NCBI GenBank assembly: GCA_025667525.1
Contig: CM046878.1
Location: 400,079,275-400,143,274 of the forward strand
DNA: 64,000 bases
Direction: 5' to 3'
From: Glebionis coronaria
Taxonomy: Eukaryota > Streptophyta > Magnoliopsida > Asterales > Asteraceae
Shown: piece after piece, positions 1-11,566 of the stretch
Numbering within the stretch: the first letter of the stretch is position 1
Layout: each line of letters opens with the position of its first letter
Notes under the pieces: generated by a model
The model's database searches: none
What the model was told of the DNA's origin: nothing
What the model saw: the letters and a program-made list of their open reading frames with translations, nothing else
Translations under genes and position numbers: made by a program

Positions 1-605
1 CCTGAAGACATAAGTTCCAATTTTCAACTAAAATTTAGCGAAACAATCACATGAGTTGTATTATTTGAAGTATTAATGATTTCATTTACGTTCTCATAAA
101 TCATAACATGGGAGTTGATCCATGAAATGAGAAAGAAACATCTTTGTCACATCAATAACCTTTGCTCATATAAATTAAAGGATTAGAGCAACAAAATCAT
201 AAGGAAAGCAATATCCACAAAAATTAAGCGACCTTTCTGCTTATCTAGAATCCTGATGATTATTGAACAACCATCAATATTCATCAATATCATTCTCTTA
301 TTAGAAAAAACTATTACTTCACATTCATTTTTAGATCTTAAAAGAAAACAAAGATATGTTACTTCTCATTCTTGTGCAAAGAAGTCCTTAGAGAGCCATT
401 AACCATGAATTATGTTACCGTGGCAACCTAGCCACCAGGACCATAAAGTACAACCCCGTAGAAAGCTACAAAATCTGGATGAGGACGCAAATTTTAATTT
501 TTTAGTACGTAAGTCCTCCCTATGTGAGTAACACAAATTTTATAACAGAAATATGTATAACAGAACATAATAAAAAGATAATAAATTGATGAGAACACAA
601 ACCAT
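1..605. other. AT-rich intergenic sequence, nothing recognised
   Basis: No open frame with protein-like composition and no RNA gene could be supported here. Phrases such as the one around 290-320 (ATATTCATCAATAT followed by CATTCTCTTATTAGAAAAA) recur almost unchanged near 1300-1330, so part of this stretch is duplicated about 1 kb downstream. Confidence 0.5.
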
Positions 606-705
606 ATGTTGTTGTTCTGAAGCTTTCCCGGTCCACTCTGCACCAACTGCGGTGTTGGTTAATGGGTTTACCTTGTGGAAGTAGTAAGCAGCAAAGGTAT
701 ACGCT
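606..705 (-). pseudogene. Unrecognised exon-like open segment
   Basis: Read on the minus strand, about 100 bases stay open and have protein-like composition (a piece reads YYFHKVNPLTNTAVGAEWTG), then end at a possible GTTTGTG splice donor. I do not recognise the family. It resembles the other short minus-strand exon remnants of the first 7 kb: stray exons with no start codon and no connected gene model. It is either an exon of a decayed gene or a chance open stretch. Confidence 0.3.
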
Positions 706-1740
706 TTATCAATTCTACATCAATCGCATATTTTTTAAGATATAATAAAAGCATAATGCAAACTCACGACAATGAAATATAGTGATATGTGAACTACTAA
801 CAGTATCAAGGATGCAATGAGATTCGTAGTCGAAAAACTTAAGGATGCATTTCATCTGGTGAAATCCCTAGAAGTGGCATCAAAATAAAAACTGGTCCTA
901 AGTGAAACGGTGTTGTTTCACTTACCTTAGAGAATTTGAAAATGAGGCTAAGAGTGAAACCAATGTTGGTAAGATCTGAATTCAGCGTGTTACTGTGTTG
1001 TTTTCGTGCATTCTCGTGTAAGTACGAATGTTCAACTTGCAACAATAATTTCATTAGATTTGAGGCTTCTTATATAATGTAGATGGAAAAGAAATCGTTA
1101 TTAGTGAAATACATATTCATTGTGTGTTTAACAGATAGGTTGGTTGCCAGATCTCTCATTAGCTGCAACAAAATTGCTGATGGTCTTCAGTCGAATTGCA
1201 ACTTCATTGATTAATGAGAAAATTTACCACAAATCGAGATTTGGACATATCGGTGTATAGCTTTTTCATTGTGCTTGGTAGTGGAAGTTGGAAGTCAATA
1301 TTCATCAGTATTATTCTCTTATTAGAAAAACCTATTACGTACTTCATATTCATTTTTAGATCTTAAAAGAAAGCAACCGCCAAAAGATATGTTACCTCTT
1401 AATTTGACCCCTTGTATGTACATTAATGTCATCCTTTTCAAACCTAGGAGATGAACCACGTGGTCTTCCCCCCTCTGGACGTAACATCGACGGGATTTTT
1501 TTCTTGTCAGATACCAAAAGAGTAACTAAGGCAATCCTAAATCGGCGTTATGTTTATCTGCAACAGAAAAATTTTAACATTAAAAATAATTTCGGCATAA
1601 AAAATGTTCTATTACAAATGAGAACAAATCAATGGTCCACGAAAAAGTACCTTCATGAACAATGTATACAAAACATTTACACTTTAGTATTGAAGCAACT
1701 TCAAATGCATTTGCATTTCCCATTCATTCTTGAATAATAT
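706..1740. other. Intergenic/intronic sequence, nothing recognised
   Basis: Short open frames exist on both strands (for example 1426-1737 plus, 839-1054 minus), but their composition is not convincing and they contain no motif. The part near 1300-1350 repeats sequence from 290-330. Confidence 0.4.
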
Positions 1741-1945
1741 CAGTGACAGGCCTCAAGTGGCAATCGGCTGAGGGGTGCTTGTTTTCCAAGACACTGAAAA
1801 GTTCTCCAATTGTAGATAAAAAAGAATGAGCACTGCCTCATTCCATCATTTTGGGAGCAACAAACTTGACCAGTTCCACAATCTCTCTAGCTGTAGTATA
1901 CGCAATAATAAGTTCGGGGTTAAGAGCTTTCATATTTGGCAAATA
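1741..1945 (-). pseudogene. Unrecognised exon-like remnant with an in-frame stop
   Basis: On the minus strand this stretch encodes an alternating hydrophobic/charged, helix-like segment (part reads NPELIIAYTTAREIVELVKF, then VAPKMME, then a TGA, then GSAHSFLSTIGELFSVLENK). One stop interrupts an otherwise coherent ~65-residue frame, which is what a decayed exon looks like. Family unknown; it could belong to the same dead gene as the neighbouring minus-strand fragments. Confidence 0.35.
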
Positions 1946-2149
1946 ATACAAAATTAATTTAACAACGATCCCGGTTGAGAGTTATCCATGTGGCAGATTT
2001 TGATCTGAAAAAGGGGAGAGATGAAAAGGAATCCGTGTTGCTGAACTGGAATTGGGTTTAAGTGGGAGCCACTCCACCGGGCTCCACAGTAGTATGACAC
2101 ATTTCGTCCAAATAAGAGAACAAAGAAACCACTCCAGGCGACATCCACT

Positions 2150-3374
2150 TTAAGCTCCCTGGCCTGAAAGAATTGTATTTGGTTCCTATGACACCACCAT
2201 TTAGAGGTTGTGCTTTACATATAGTGGATTTCGTTCCAAGAAAGTTTGATCTATTGTAGATACTATAATAAATATTGCCTAAACCTGTTGGTTATTGATT
2301 CTAGTAAGGAAATATTTATATAGGACACCTTTATCTACAGATTTCTGAACCCACTGTTTATATATTATAGTGTGGTACACATAAACTGGTCTGGCGATCG
2401 TTTGTTAACTTTGCAAGTGAAGCTCATAAGTTACATTCTAGATGACCACATTCTTATCTCCCACGTTCTAATATCCAGCATTCTAATCTCCCATATTCTA
2501 CTCTCATACATAGATTTTCAACTTACGCAAGATTAAGTTAAAAAAAATTCTCAGTTGATCGTTTAAGGGCATGTATATGGAAAAACAGCTGAAGTAAAGA
2601 AAATAGATGTTCCTTGTATCTATGAAAAACATCTATAAAAGGATCCAATCCATTGATTGAATTTAATACAGTAGTCTTTAGAAGAGTATTTTGCACTTGC
2701 AGGTTACACTTCATAGTAAGATAATACATTATTGTGTAATGTTTTCAGTCTGGTAGCTAAACAAATCGAAGGGGGCGTTTGGCATTGCGCTTAAAGTCGT
2801 TAGCAATCATATTCTAAATCCTAAATCAGTAGTTATCTTGCCAACAATTGCACAAATAAACAAATATACGAAATACTTTTTACCTTTATATTGCTGTAAG
2901 TTGGGCAACCTTTTTAGTACAGGGCTTTGAGGCAAAGGTGTCTCCAACCTGATGGATATGGTCATAGCCATTGTGATTACGGTGTTGCTGTTTCTGAGTT
3001 TCATATATTTACCCTTGCCAACACCTAAGCAGTCTTGTCCTATACATATAATTATAGGATTGTCATGCTGTAACTTCCATATAGTAAATTCAATATTCAA
3101 AGTATCAGTTGTTGCATTTTGTCATATAAATTAGGTGTTATTTGCTTAGGCCATTTTCGTTTTTCCATTTCTTAAAAACATTTCTAAATGGTTTTGTGGC
3201 TTTATGTCCATAAGCTCATCTAATACTGTTTACCCTCCCTCATTTATCAAAGTTTGTTTTCCAAATAAGCAGGTCTCACCCAGAATGAAACCACATAAAC
3301 CAAAAAGATTGTAAAAAGCAGCAGACATCATTAACCACAGCAAAAAGGGCATGAATAGTGAACAATTTTGGCAC
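2150..3374. other. AT-rich spacer between exon remnants
   Basis: No supported gene. A motif GGGGGCGTTTGGC at about 2771 looks like one end of the GTGTTTGG-type MITEs seen elsewhere (compare 61859), but no partner end was found. Short minus-strand frames (2807-3100, 3230-3421) show no motif; any next exon of the adjacent SPS fragment was not found here. Confidence 0.4.
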
Positions 3375-3852
3375 TTACAAACATGCGAGGCATGAACCTG
3401 CCATAACAGCTCACGTTCCACCTCATCCTAGGCCAAAGTTTTTTCTCTAGCACCGGGTCAAACCCATCATATAACCACCATTGTTCATCTATTTCCTGTC
3501 TCGTGCTAGTTATAACTACCTCAGATACATCGAGGCTCGTCTCCTCAACCTCTATCCTACGCATATTTTGAAGGTAGTATTAATTTCCTCTTTAGTTGTT
3601 CTTCCTTGCCTCAGAAGTTGCTCCAACTTATCACGTCCAAGTTAGTGACCAGTGGAAAGCATTGGCAAATTCAGAGCACCAGATAGGCGAGTCGCTAAGT
3701 CACCAGCATCAACATAATGACCATGGATGGCAACAGGCCACAAAGGGTGCCCACCACCAACTTTCTCACCCACAACTTTAGACATTTTCATTATGTGGCC
3801 AATTTCACCATCAACAAATTCACGGATATGAGGCCAAAGAGACTCTTCCATC
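3375..3852 (-). pseudogene. Sucrose-phosphate synthase pseudogene fragment
   Basis: Sucrose-phosphate synthase makes sucrose-6-phosphate from UDP-glucose and fructose-6-phosphate in the cytosol. The minus strand encodes part of its N-terminal glycosyltransferase half: [26 protein letters not shown], then LSTGH followed by LGRDKLEQLLRQG, and after a frame change [32 protein letters not shown] and CYGRFMPRM. These match the plant SPS family in order and spacing over about 150 residues. Two lesions are visible: an in-frame TAA at 3642-3644 where the family has serine, and a one-base loss near 3563-3567. A GTAAGT donor follows PRM at about 3377, and the upstream edge follows an AG, so exon borders are kept and the fragment derives from genomic DNA rather than a processed mRNA. 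The other exons of the ~1050-residue enzyme are absent. Confidence 0.85.
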
Positions 3853-4673
3853 TATATTATATTATATCAAAAAGTTATCATATTAGCTTCTAATTTTTTG
3901 GGACAAGAACTCCATAAAATATCTTAATAGCAGGGTACCTGAATCAAACACCATAACAGGTGTTAAAAACAACATACAAACAACATATAAAAGTTGTTAA
4001 AAACAGGAAATAAAAATATTAAAATTTATGTTATCAAAACAGTATACAAAGTTGTAAAATCTGTATCCAAACATCCCTTTATCTGTTGTCCAAACCACAT
4101 ATAAATAGTGTAAAAATAAGCATCTAAAAGGTTTAAAATCAAAGCATTTATATATAATATTGAAATTACCTCACATAGGATTAGAACGTGCTAATAAAAC
4201 AATCTGCAATAAAACAATTTGCAAATAAATTAGAAAAAAACAAATAAATTAGGGTTTATAACAAACATGAATAAAAAAGCACGATATGTATTTAAAACTG
4301 AGAACCAAAATCAAAGCAGAAAAGTGCAAATATGGAGAAGCTGATATTTAGAAGACGATCCTAAAGGATTAAAATCTTCAAGATATACCGAAAAAGGGAA
4401 TCGTTCTTTTTTGTGTGTGAAGATACGAATATTATGTTTTACAGAAAAAAGCCTATGTGTTGCACAGATGTATATGGATCTGTGAAGATACGAATATTAC
4501 TGAAGTGTTTTTTTGACAGTGATTGGGATCGATTATTTTGTGCGGGTTCAGTGTAGGGTTCAGTGTAGGGTTTGTAAAACAATAGAAGACCGGGAAGTGT
4601 TTTGGTAGGAAATATGTGATGACATGCAAATGTAGCAAAAACATATGTACATTATTACACTAATCTTTTCAAA
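3853..4673. other. AT-rich spacer
   Basis: A/T-rich sequence with loose repeats of phrases such as AAACAACATATAAAAGTTGT around 3960-4100. No gene or RNA signal could be supported. Confidence 0.4.
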
Positions 4674-4792
4674 GTAGTATTTGGATTTAGTTAGCATACC
4701 TCTACATGATACTCCCTCGAGAACTTTTTAGAGTCGCTCTTCCCACTGAAATTGCACAAAGGAACCGATGAAAGTTCTAGCCTCGCTTTCCG
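4674..4792 (-). repeat. Duplicated exon-like segment, copy 1
   Basis: This ~119-bp segment recurs in the same orientation at 5183-5302, about 83-85% identical by eye. On the minus strand it is open (part reads LELSSVPLCNFSGKSDSKKF, ending YHVE) and stops at a GTATGC splice donor. The protein family is not recognised. It looks like an exon duplicated in tandem with its intron. Confidence 0.5.
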
Positions 4793-5182
4793 TTCTTCAC
4801 CAGGGATCCGCGTAATGGGCTTTTAATTGATGCAGCCTCCATACAAAGCATCTGTTTGTACTCATATTCTACAAAATAAACTATAGTTTTTGCCTTTGCA
4901 ACTCATGGATTGCATATCACTAACAAAGAAAGAAAATAGCATCATTTAATCAAAAATTCCTCACTATAAGAGTTAAATGCTCCATACTCAACTGGAAATG
5001 ACTTGGAATAAAAGGCAATGGAATAAACACAATCAGTTATCAAATAGTACAGATAAAAATCTCACCAGCATCAGGAATACCATCTTTGCGGATGAAAAAT
5101 GTTTGATTCTTTTCTTTATCCAGAACCCAAATCTACAACTATTGTTTGCGCCAAAGGTTTATAGGCGGGTAATATAGCACAA

Positions 5183-5302
5183 GTAGTATTTGGATTCACT
5201 TAACATACCTCTACATGATAATCCCTCGGAAACTTTTCTAGAGTCGCTCTTCCCACTGAAAAAGCACAATGGAACAGCTGAAAGTTCTTGCCCCGCTTTC
5301 TG
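5183..5302 (-). repeat. Duplicated exon-like segment, copy 2
   Basis: Second copy of the segment at 4674-4792. The reading frame shifts in its second half (LSAVPLCFFSGKSDSRK, then a one-base insertion), so this copy is decayed. It also ends at a GTATGT donor. The 515-bp spacing between copies would be the tandem duplication unit. Confidence 0.5.
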
Positions 5303-5465
5303 TGTAGTTTTGACCTACATTCCATGTTGGTGGTCGGGATTGTGAAGCCATAAACTCAACATCAGATAATGATCATTCTCTGAGGATTATGAGAAGGTTC
5401 GGTCTCATTTATTTCAATCTTTTGTTCGAAATGCAGTTGAGCCATTCGCATTGGGTTCTCCCAAG

Positions 5466-5600
5466 TTATCCCAAGGTAAGCAGTAGTGGGTTGGAAATAA
5501 CATTACTCTCATAAACAAAACCATTTCTTCCAGGCTGTAACTGATCCGCATAATTATCTGCACGATAATTTCCTCCCTGTTTGAACATACAATTATATAT
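5466..5600 (-). pseudogene. Unrecognised exon-like segment
   Basis: The minus strand is open with protein-like composition (part reads NYRADNYADQLQPGRNGFVY, then ESNVISNPLLLTLG). I cannot assign it. No start, no partner exons and no domain are visible. Confidence 0.3.
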
Positions 5601-6429
5601 CAGTATTTTTTGTTGCAGTAATGATAGAATACAGTCACAACGATATAATGACTTAAATCTCACAACTGCAGCAATCAATAATTTAAACACAATGCGTAAA
5701 TATGACAATAGATATAGCCAGCCTAGACTCGGTAACTTTCGTATGTAAAAACATTCACTATCATCATTAACCTTGTCACCTTTAAAAAACTAAACATGCT
5801 CCTTTACCCTATTGTGAATTCTTTTAGCAATGTCCAACATCTAGAAATGTTCAATTCTTTTTCTTTAAAGTAACTCTTGTATGATGATACGTTATTACCA
5901 AGTTGTCAGACCTAGAGTTGTAAGATGTGTTTTGACTCCACAATTCAAATCAGACCACCTTTTCGGGGGTGACTAAAAATATTGAAACTGCCATTGATCA
6001 TCAAAGCAAAACTAAAAAAGGCTATTCCAGATTCTCAATCAGTAATATCACCATATGGAACTTAAGATATACTACTATCATAGTTGTAATTTAGTGATAT
6101 CTCCATCAGGCATGTCTAAGGTTGCTAATTTAGTTAAGAGGTTGTTTATAGCTTCATTTAGTACGCATTTCTAACAAGCCATTAACAAAACGGTTTGTAT
6201 GACCAATATAACATCTCTTTTGAGCCCCAAAATACCAAATTCCTTCTATATGTGACATCAATTAATTAGTATGGACAATAAACAAACTACAACAATCAAC
6301 TATACTGACACTGGGACACAGTGACCAACAATATCCTCTAACATAGTTGAATCATAGCCAATAGACTTGTTAATGTATATATGTATTTATATCAAAATAA
6401 ATTAACTGCGTACCTCCTTATCACTCCCG
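5601..6429. other. AT-rich spacer
   Basis: No supported feature; only short A/T-rich frames. Confidence 0.4.
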
Positions 6430-6830
6430 GTTGATGCTATAATTGGCAGTTATCACACACCAATGAAGTTCGCACACCTCTGACTTGCGACCATTTAACT
6501 TACTAACAAAACATCCATGTGCACGTGGGTCACGTTGAAGAATACTTGTATCATGGCTTCCCGAATATAACATTGACTAACTCCAAGCCAAGGTTCCAAG
6601 AATGGTATCTCCATCCATAAATTGCATCCCATAACTGAAACAAATATATTCTATATGAAAAAGATATATAGCATGAGTTTGGCAGCATTATCGATGATTA
6701 ACATTACCTAAATATTACCACATATGGTGCCAATGGCAAGATTAGTTCCATGTTCTGACCAACAAACTGAACTAACGCTTTCATTTATACACAATTGGGC
6801 ATTCTGATTGCTACTCTAGCTTCAAATACT
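6430..6830 (-). pseudogene. CCS52/FIZZY-RELATED (APC/C activator) WD40 pseudogene fragment
   Basis: CCS52/FZR proteins bring substrates to the anaphase-promoting complex through a C-terminal WD40 propeller. On the minus strand two pieces match consecutive blades: SVCWSEHGTNLAIGT (about 6790-6720, ending in a GTAATA donor) and, after a short intron, GTLAWS then a TAG, then SMLYSGSHD, ILQRDPRAHGCFVSKLNG and KSEVCELHW (about 6610-6460). The ILQRD.RA phrase fits the FZR/CCS52 branch better than CDC20. The TAG replaces a serine codon, and the frame is lost on either side, so this is a dead, intron-containing fragment of about two blades out of seven. Confidence 0.75.
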
Positions 6831-7630
6831 TATTCCAAAAGATTCACCAAATCGACCACTTTTATGATCTTCTTAAATCCCAAGCATCTTCCAAGCATCC
6901 AATGGGGACATATACAACATTGATTTTGGGTAACTTCTGCAACTGTTAGACAATATACATAGATAAATTTTATCACTTTCAACTTGAAAAAAACAAAAAT
7001 AAGCCTTAATTAACATAAGAAAAACAATGAAAAACTTTTTGTCTATCTTCATCTTCTTATATATCTGGTATTGGGGCTGCCAAATCGAAGCCCTCCTAAC
7101 ATTAATACATATTCGAATTGTATTCTATTTTTTGATCAGATATATAAATATTGAATTACAATTTAAATTAGCATAACTATTAATGAATTAAAACTTACAT
7201 ACCAATTTCCTCCCAAATTGTTCTTTCCCTTTAAATTTTACACAATAAGGGTAACTACCTAATTGAACATCGAATTTCCACCTAATGATGATTTAAAAGA
7301 TGTGAATTGTAGATTATATAGTTTACCTGAAGCCTCTGGCATCATTCTAGCCGCCATGACCAAAGCAATTTGCGAGATACATTACATAGTTTAAAAATAT
7401 GTGATTGATTTATTGATTAGGGGTTAATGATTAGGGTTTTGAAAAACAAATACAAAGATGGGGGAAGATCTCGGTTGGATATGAATATAAGCCGGGTAGA
7501 CGACCCAATTTATGATTACCACCCGAATGATGCTGTGCCTACTGATGGATTGATTGAAACGGTGGGTATTTGATGCAGTGAATGATTTCGAGGGTTTTTG
7601 AATTTGATTTTGAATGCTATATCAAAATCA
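6831..7630. other. AT-rich spacer
   Basis: Possibly includes decayed sequence continuing the WD40 fragment upstream (6831-6970), but no further match could be supported. Nothing else recognised. Confidence 0.4.
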
Positions 7631-7706
7631 TCGGCCTGCTCCAGTGGTTTAGTATATTGCATGCTGGGCACAGTGTCCCGAGTTCGAATCTCACAGCAGA
7701 CAGGTT
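7630..7706 (+). repeat. tRNA-like SINE head (pol III A and B boxes)
   Basis: The stretch carries an A-box-like TGCTCCAGTGGTTTAG and, about 45 bases on, a B-box-like GAGTTCGAATCTC, the internal pol III promoter of tRNA genes and tRNA-derived SINEs. The sequence does not fold into a clean tRNA cloverleaf with an identifiable anticodon, so a SINE head is more likely than a functional tRNA gene. The tail beyond 7706 is T/A-rich. The family is not identified. Confidence 0.5.
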
Positions 7707-7792
7707 TTTTAATAAAATTCAAATTTTCGTGGGTTTAAGCACAATATTGCTGAGGTGGATTAAAAGCATGCTTATGTGGCATTTCCCTCCTG

Positions 7793-8053
<261 letters not shown>

Positions 8054-8339
8054 TGATATTATGTTTTTGTATGGGTTCTAATTATGTCTCGCAGTCCTCT
8101 CGAATTGATCTCAGCCTTAAGTGGAATGATTGTTCTTGGTTACTAAATAAAAGGGTTTGGTTTTCTAACCTACTAAATGTTAAATGATCGAAAATTTAAA
8201 CTTAAATTTAAAAGTAATTTAAAAATAATTGAATTATTAACTAATAATAAAACTTGAATTGAAATTAAAATTAAAATTAAAATTAAACAGTAGAAACAGA
8301 AACAGTAATACAGTAACTCATAAGACTATTCAAAGAAAA

Positions 8340-8775
8340 TTGATTCGGAAGTTCAACCTTGATTCGGAAGTTCAACCTTGATTCGGAAGTTCAACCTTGA
8401 TTCGGAACTTTGGTTCATGCGGAACTATATTCGGAAGATTGGTTCATTCGGAAGTTTTACTTCATCCGGAACTTTAGACTCAATCGGAACTTTTGACTCA
8501 TCCGGAACTTTGGTTCATTCGGAAGATTAGGTTCATCCGGAACTTTCAGTTCGTTCGGAACTTTATACTGATTCGGAACTTTTTTAAACAAAAACTCACT
8601 CGGAACTTTTTAAAACACATTCATTCGGAACTTACTGTTCATTCGGAAGATTGTAACTCATCCGGAACTTTGTGGTTCGTTCGGAAGTTTGTGACTCATT
8701 CGGAACTTTTCAGAAACCAAACTCATTCGGAACTTAGGTGTTCATCCGGAACATTTGGTGTTCATCCGGAACCTG
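8340..8775. repeat. LTR-internal array of ATTCGGAAC/ATCCGGAAC motifs
   Basis: Roughly 24 copies of a TTCGGAA or TCCGGAA core spaced about 15-30 bp apart, starting with a perfect tandem of a 21-bp unit (GATTCGGAAGTTCAACCTT). The other LTR carries the same array at 17771-18205. Relative to the TATA box the array lies downstream, so it should be transcribed in the R/U5 leader region. The 118-codon open frame over it is a by-product of the periodicity. Confidence 0.8.
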
Positions 8776-9206
8776 GGAACACAAATACAGTAATATTACC
8801 CGAAGAACAAGGAAAACTAATTTTAATCCAAAATTCACCAAGTTTTTAACCAAATCTTAAATAAAACTAAACACAAAGTATCTACTAACCATAAACTATA
8901 AATCCCATCAACAAAAACACAAATCCCAACAACTTTTGAAGATCAAAACTCAATAAAATAAGAACTTAAGAACTTGAAGATGAAGATGATGATGAACAAG
9001 ATGAAATGGAAAGATTAAACAAGACTTTGTATTAATGATTGATGTTTTAACAATAACAAAACAAAGATTAAAAATTACATGATTGAAAATCAAAGATCAA
9101 AATCACCAAACACCCTATTGGTGTTGGTGATGGGACGAACTAAAAGGAGAAAAAAGTGGGGGAGAAGAAAACTAAAAACTAACTGGCTAAAAATGTGTGA
9201 GGGTGG

Positions 9207-9216
9207 CTATTTATAG
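9207..9216 (-). promoter_or_regulatory. TATA box in the 3' LTR
   Basis: On the minus strand CCTATAAATAGCC fits the plant TATA consensus. Nothing competing was seen nearby. The same sequence occurs in the 5' LTR at 18636-18645. Confidence 0.6.
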
Positions 9217-9660
9217 GCTTTTCTTTTGGTTGGTGAGTGGGTTTTCTCCCGTTCTTCTTGTCTTCTCGTCTTTTCAGAAAAGTTGACGTTTTCGATTCTG
9301 ATTCGGGATTTGTCGTAGATTAAATTCAACTCGTCTTTTAATTTCTTCGTTTAATAGACTTGAGTTTCTTCGACTTGTGTAAATCTTCCATCTTTGGTCC
9401 TTTTCTTCGATAAATCTTCGAATAGGCCCAGTGACTTCAAATCTTTTGCATCTCTTGGACAATAGACTTTATCTTGAGTCCTTTTCTTCAGTAAAACCCG
9501 TGCAATCCCATGTTTTCTCCAATATTCATCCGGTTGGCTCTGAAAACACAATAAACACAAAAACCACGCATAATTCCAAACAAATGATATTAAATACGTG
9601 TTTTGGTCTCGTTTTAGCCGGAATTAAGTGGTAAAAGGATGGGTGTTTACACACCTATCA

Positions 9661-9672
9661 AATCCCCTACAC
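9661..9672 (-). promoter_or_regulatory. Polypurine tract (plus-strand primer site)
   Basis: Read on the minus strand, GTGTAGGGGATT directly precedes the TG of the 3' LTR, the position of a polypurine tract. The AGGGGA core is short. Two further GTAGGGGG runs lie upstream at about 11185 and 11461. Confidence 0.6.
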
Positions 9673-11184
9673 TTAACCATTGCCATGCCCTCATGCAATG
9701 CTTAGTGATAAAGCAATTTTACACTTTTCTCATAATTAATCAACCTTGGCCTTATTTAAATACCACTAAACAAAAATTAAAATATTAATAGAAATTAAAC
9801 TTTAAAGGAAACAAAAGAATGGAAATAACTTGCAAAGAGATCAATGACTTACATTAGGGCTTTGGTGTTGCGAAGATTTATCACCCTCAAGTTTCACGTT
9901 CCCCAAACTAAGCTTAGAAACGAGATCATTGTTATTATAAGTTAGCAATTCAAACACTTACACACATGGCTTAATTAAATGCTTAAACTCCCTTATTCCT
10001 AGGTGTATCTCTTATATTTTATTTTTGTCTTAGAATGATCATGAAGATGCATTTTTGGACTTATTTCGATAGTTTATTAAGGCCAAAAGCAAAGTAGTAC
10101 GATTTGATCAATAGTTAGCTAAAGGACAAAATCTCTTAAAACTGCTTCTCGGGATATCAAAAAGTTCATATCTTGGCATAACTCGGTTCACGATTTGAGA
10201 CCTTTCTCGGGCCGATATTTGGCATGTACTTCATACTTCATATCTTGAGAGACGTGCTTGAGATAATGGTCTTCTCATCGTAGTAGAGTTTCTTCACTTG
10301 GAGACTTTTGAGGGGTACTCCAACTTTGTTGACCACGACTTCATGATTATTCTTCAATCTCTAATTGGGATTTCGAGATACAACGATCCGCCTCCTTTTC
10401 AGACTTGGATCTATTTATCCTCATACCTTGTTAGGGTCTTTTCGGATAGACTTCTCCATCATCTTTATGGGAGTTGATTGCTTTTCGTCGTGAGTCTTGA
10501 TCCTTCATATTGACTTTGGGAATAATGCTTTTCACATCACCTTGGATCTTTAGCAATAAAATGGAATCCTCATGCCTTGTTAGGGCCTTTTCGGACTCGC
10601 CAATCTTCGCGCCCCGCTTCATAAGTTATGCCTTGGCTATGAACTCTTATCATTACCGAGCAACTTTTAAACGATCTTGGGCTAGAAGCTAAGTAACTTT
10701 TCAAATCGTACGACCTTACTTATTGCAGATAAATTATTAGCAAGTGATGGGAGAATAGGCAAATAATTACACCAAGTGAGCTTGTGCAAGAATACCGACT
10801 TATAATTGACTCTATCATTTCTCGTCCTCCACAGTTTAAAATCTCAAGTAAATGAGACTCGTGGACACTTAGCCTAATAAACCAATTAAGGTCTACATGG
10901 TTAAGGATACTAGCTAGAATAAACTTGGATAAGTCTATTCGGGTTGAGTCAAAATAAACGCAACGGGCCTAATATGTCAAAGATTTCTAAACTAGCTACA
11001 CCACTTTATTAAAATTTGACTTTATTGCGGGATATATACATACGAAAGCAAAGATAAAAATTTAAAAATTACGACTAAATGGCCAAAGTTAATAAAAAAT
11101 TTGAAAAATGTTGAAAAAGATGATTTTCTGGTTAAATGAAGGCATTTTCATGGAAAAGTCCACTTAAAACTTCGATAGAAGTCC

Positions 11185-11200
11185 CCCCTACACTTAAGAT
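11185..11200 (-). promoter_or_regulatory. Extra polypurine-tract-like motif 1
   Basis: Minus-strand CTTAAGTGTAGGGGGGAC repeats the sequence of the terminal polypurine tract (TTAAGTGTAGGGGATT) about 1.5 kb upstream of it. Confidence 0.45.
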
Positions 11201-11458
11201 AAACATTGTCCTCAATGTTTAAGCATGTGGGAAACGTCTCCCCGACACTTATGACATTGTGCACGTTGGTTAACTCGAGTTAAGGAAGAGACGACTAAAG
11301 TGATCAATTTCAAATGTGAGTATGAAGAAAATTGAATCACGATAGTTGAGAGATAGAACCGGATTTCGGATAACACGGGAGCACGGTTCTTCAAAGATTC
11401 CAAGAGTGCACTTATCCCTGTAATCGCATCACCACACAAAGACAAAGAACCTATAGAG

Positions 11459-11474
11459 GTCCCCCTACACTTAG
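11459..11474 (-). promoter_or_regulatory. Extra polypurine-tract-like motif 2
   Basis: Minus-strand CTAAGTGTAGGGGGAC, a third occurrence of the same motif, about 90 bp downstream of the pol stop codon. Confidence 0.45.
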
Positions 11475-11566
11475 GAGGTTAAAACATAAAAGGGTAGATA
11501 CTCGGGCTGCCTCCCGAGGAGCGCTTGTTTTTGATAACCGAGTCACGAGCCTGACTCGACCCAAAA

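Larger units (their letters stand above)
8054..9660 (-). repeat. 3' LTR (left copy)
   Basis: 1607 bp, matching the right LTR end to end. It differs from the right copy mainly by fewer repeats of an AAATT-type motif near 8260-8290, about a dozen substitutions and a 1-bp indel. Because the element reads on the minus strand, this is the downstream (3') LTR. It includes the TTCGGAAC-motif array and a TATA box at about 9207. Confidence 0.95.
9673..11566 (-). other. Retrotransposon untranslated region between pol and 3' LTR
   Basis: About 1.9 kb with no open frame resembling an Athila env-like gene; the longest minus frame here is 77 codons (11212-11445) without signal peptide or membrane segment. 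It includes repeated phrases of the type CCTTGTTAGGG(T/C)CTTTTCGGA (about 10426 and 10574) and two extra polypurine-like tracts. Confidence 0.7.

Noticed and set aside
7630..7706. Functional tRNA gene
   Set aside because: A and B boxes are present but a paired acceptor stem and anticodon arm are not convincing; SINE head preferred.
8493..8849. 118-codon plus-strand frame in the LTR (and its twin at 17922-18293)
   Set aside because: It lies antisense to the element over the TTCGGAAC array; periodic low-complexity peptide without motif.
9673..11566. Env-like gene of an Athila element
   Set aside because: No frame longer than 77 codons, no signal peptide and no membrane segment.
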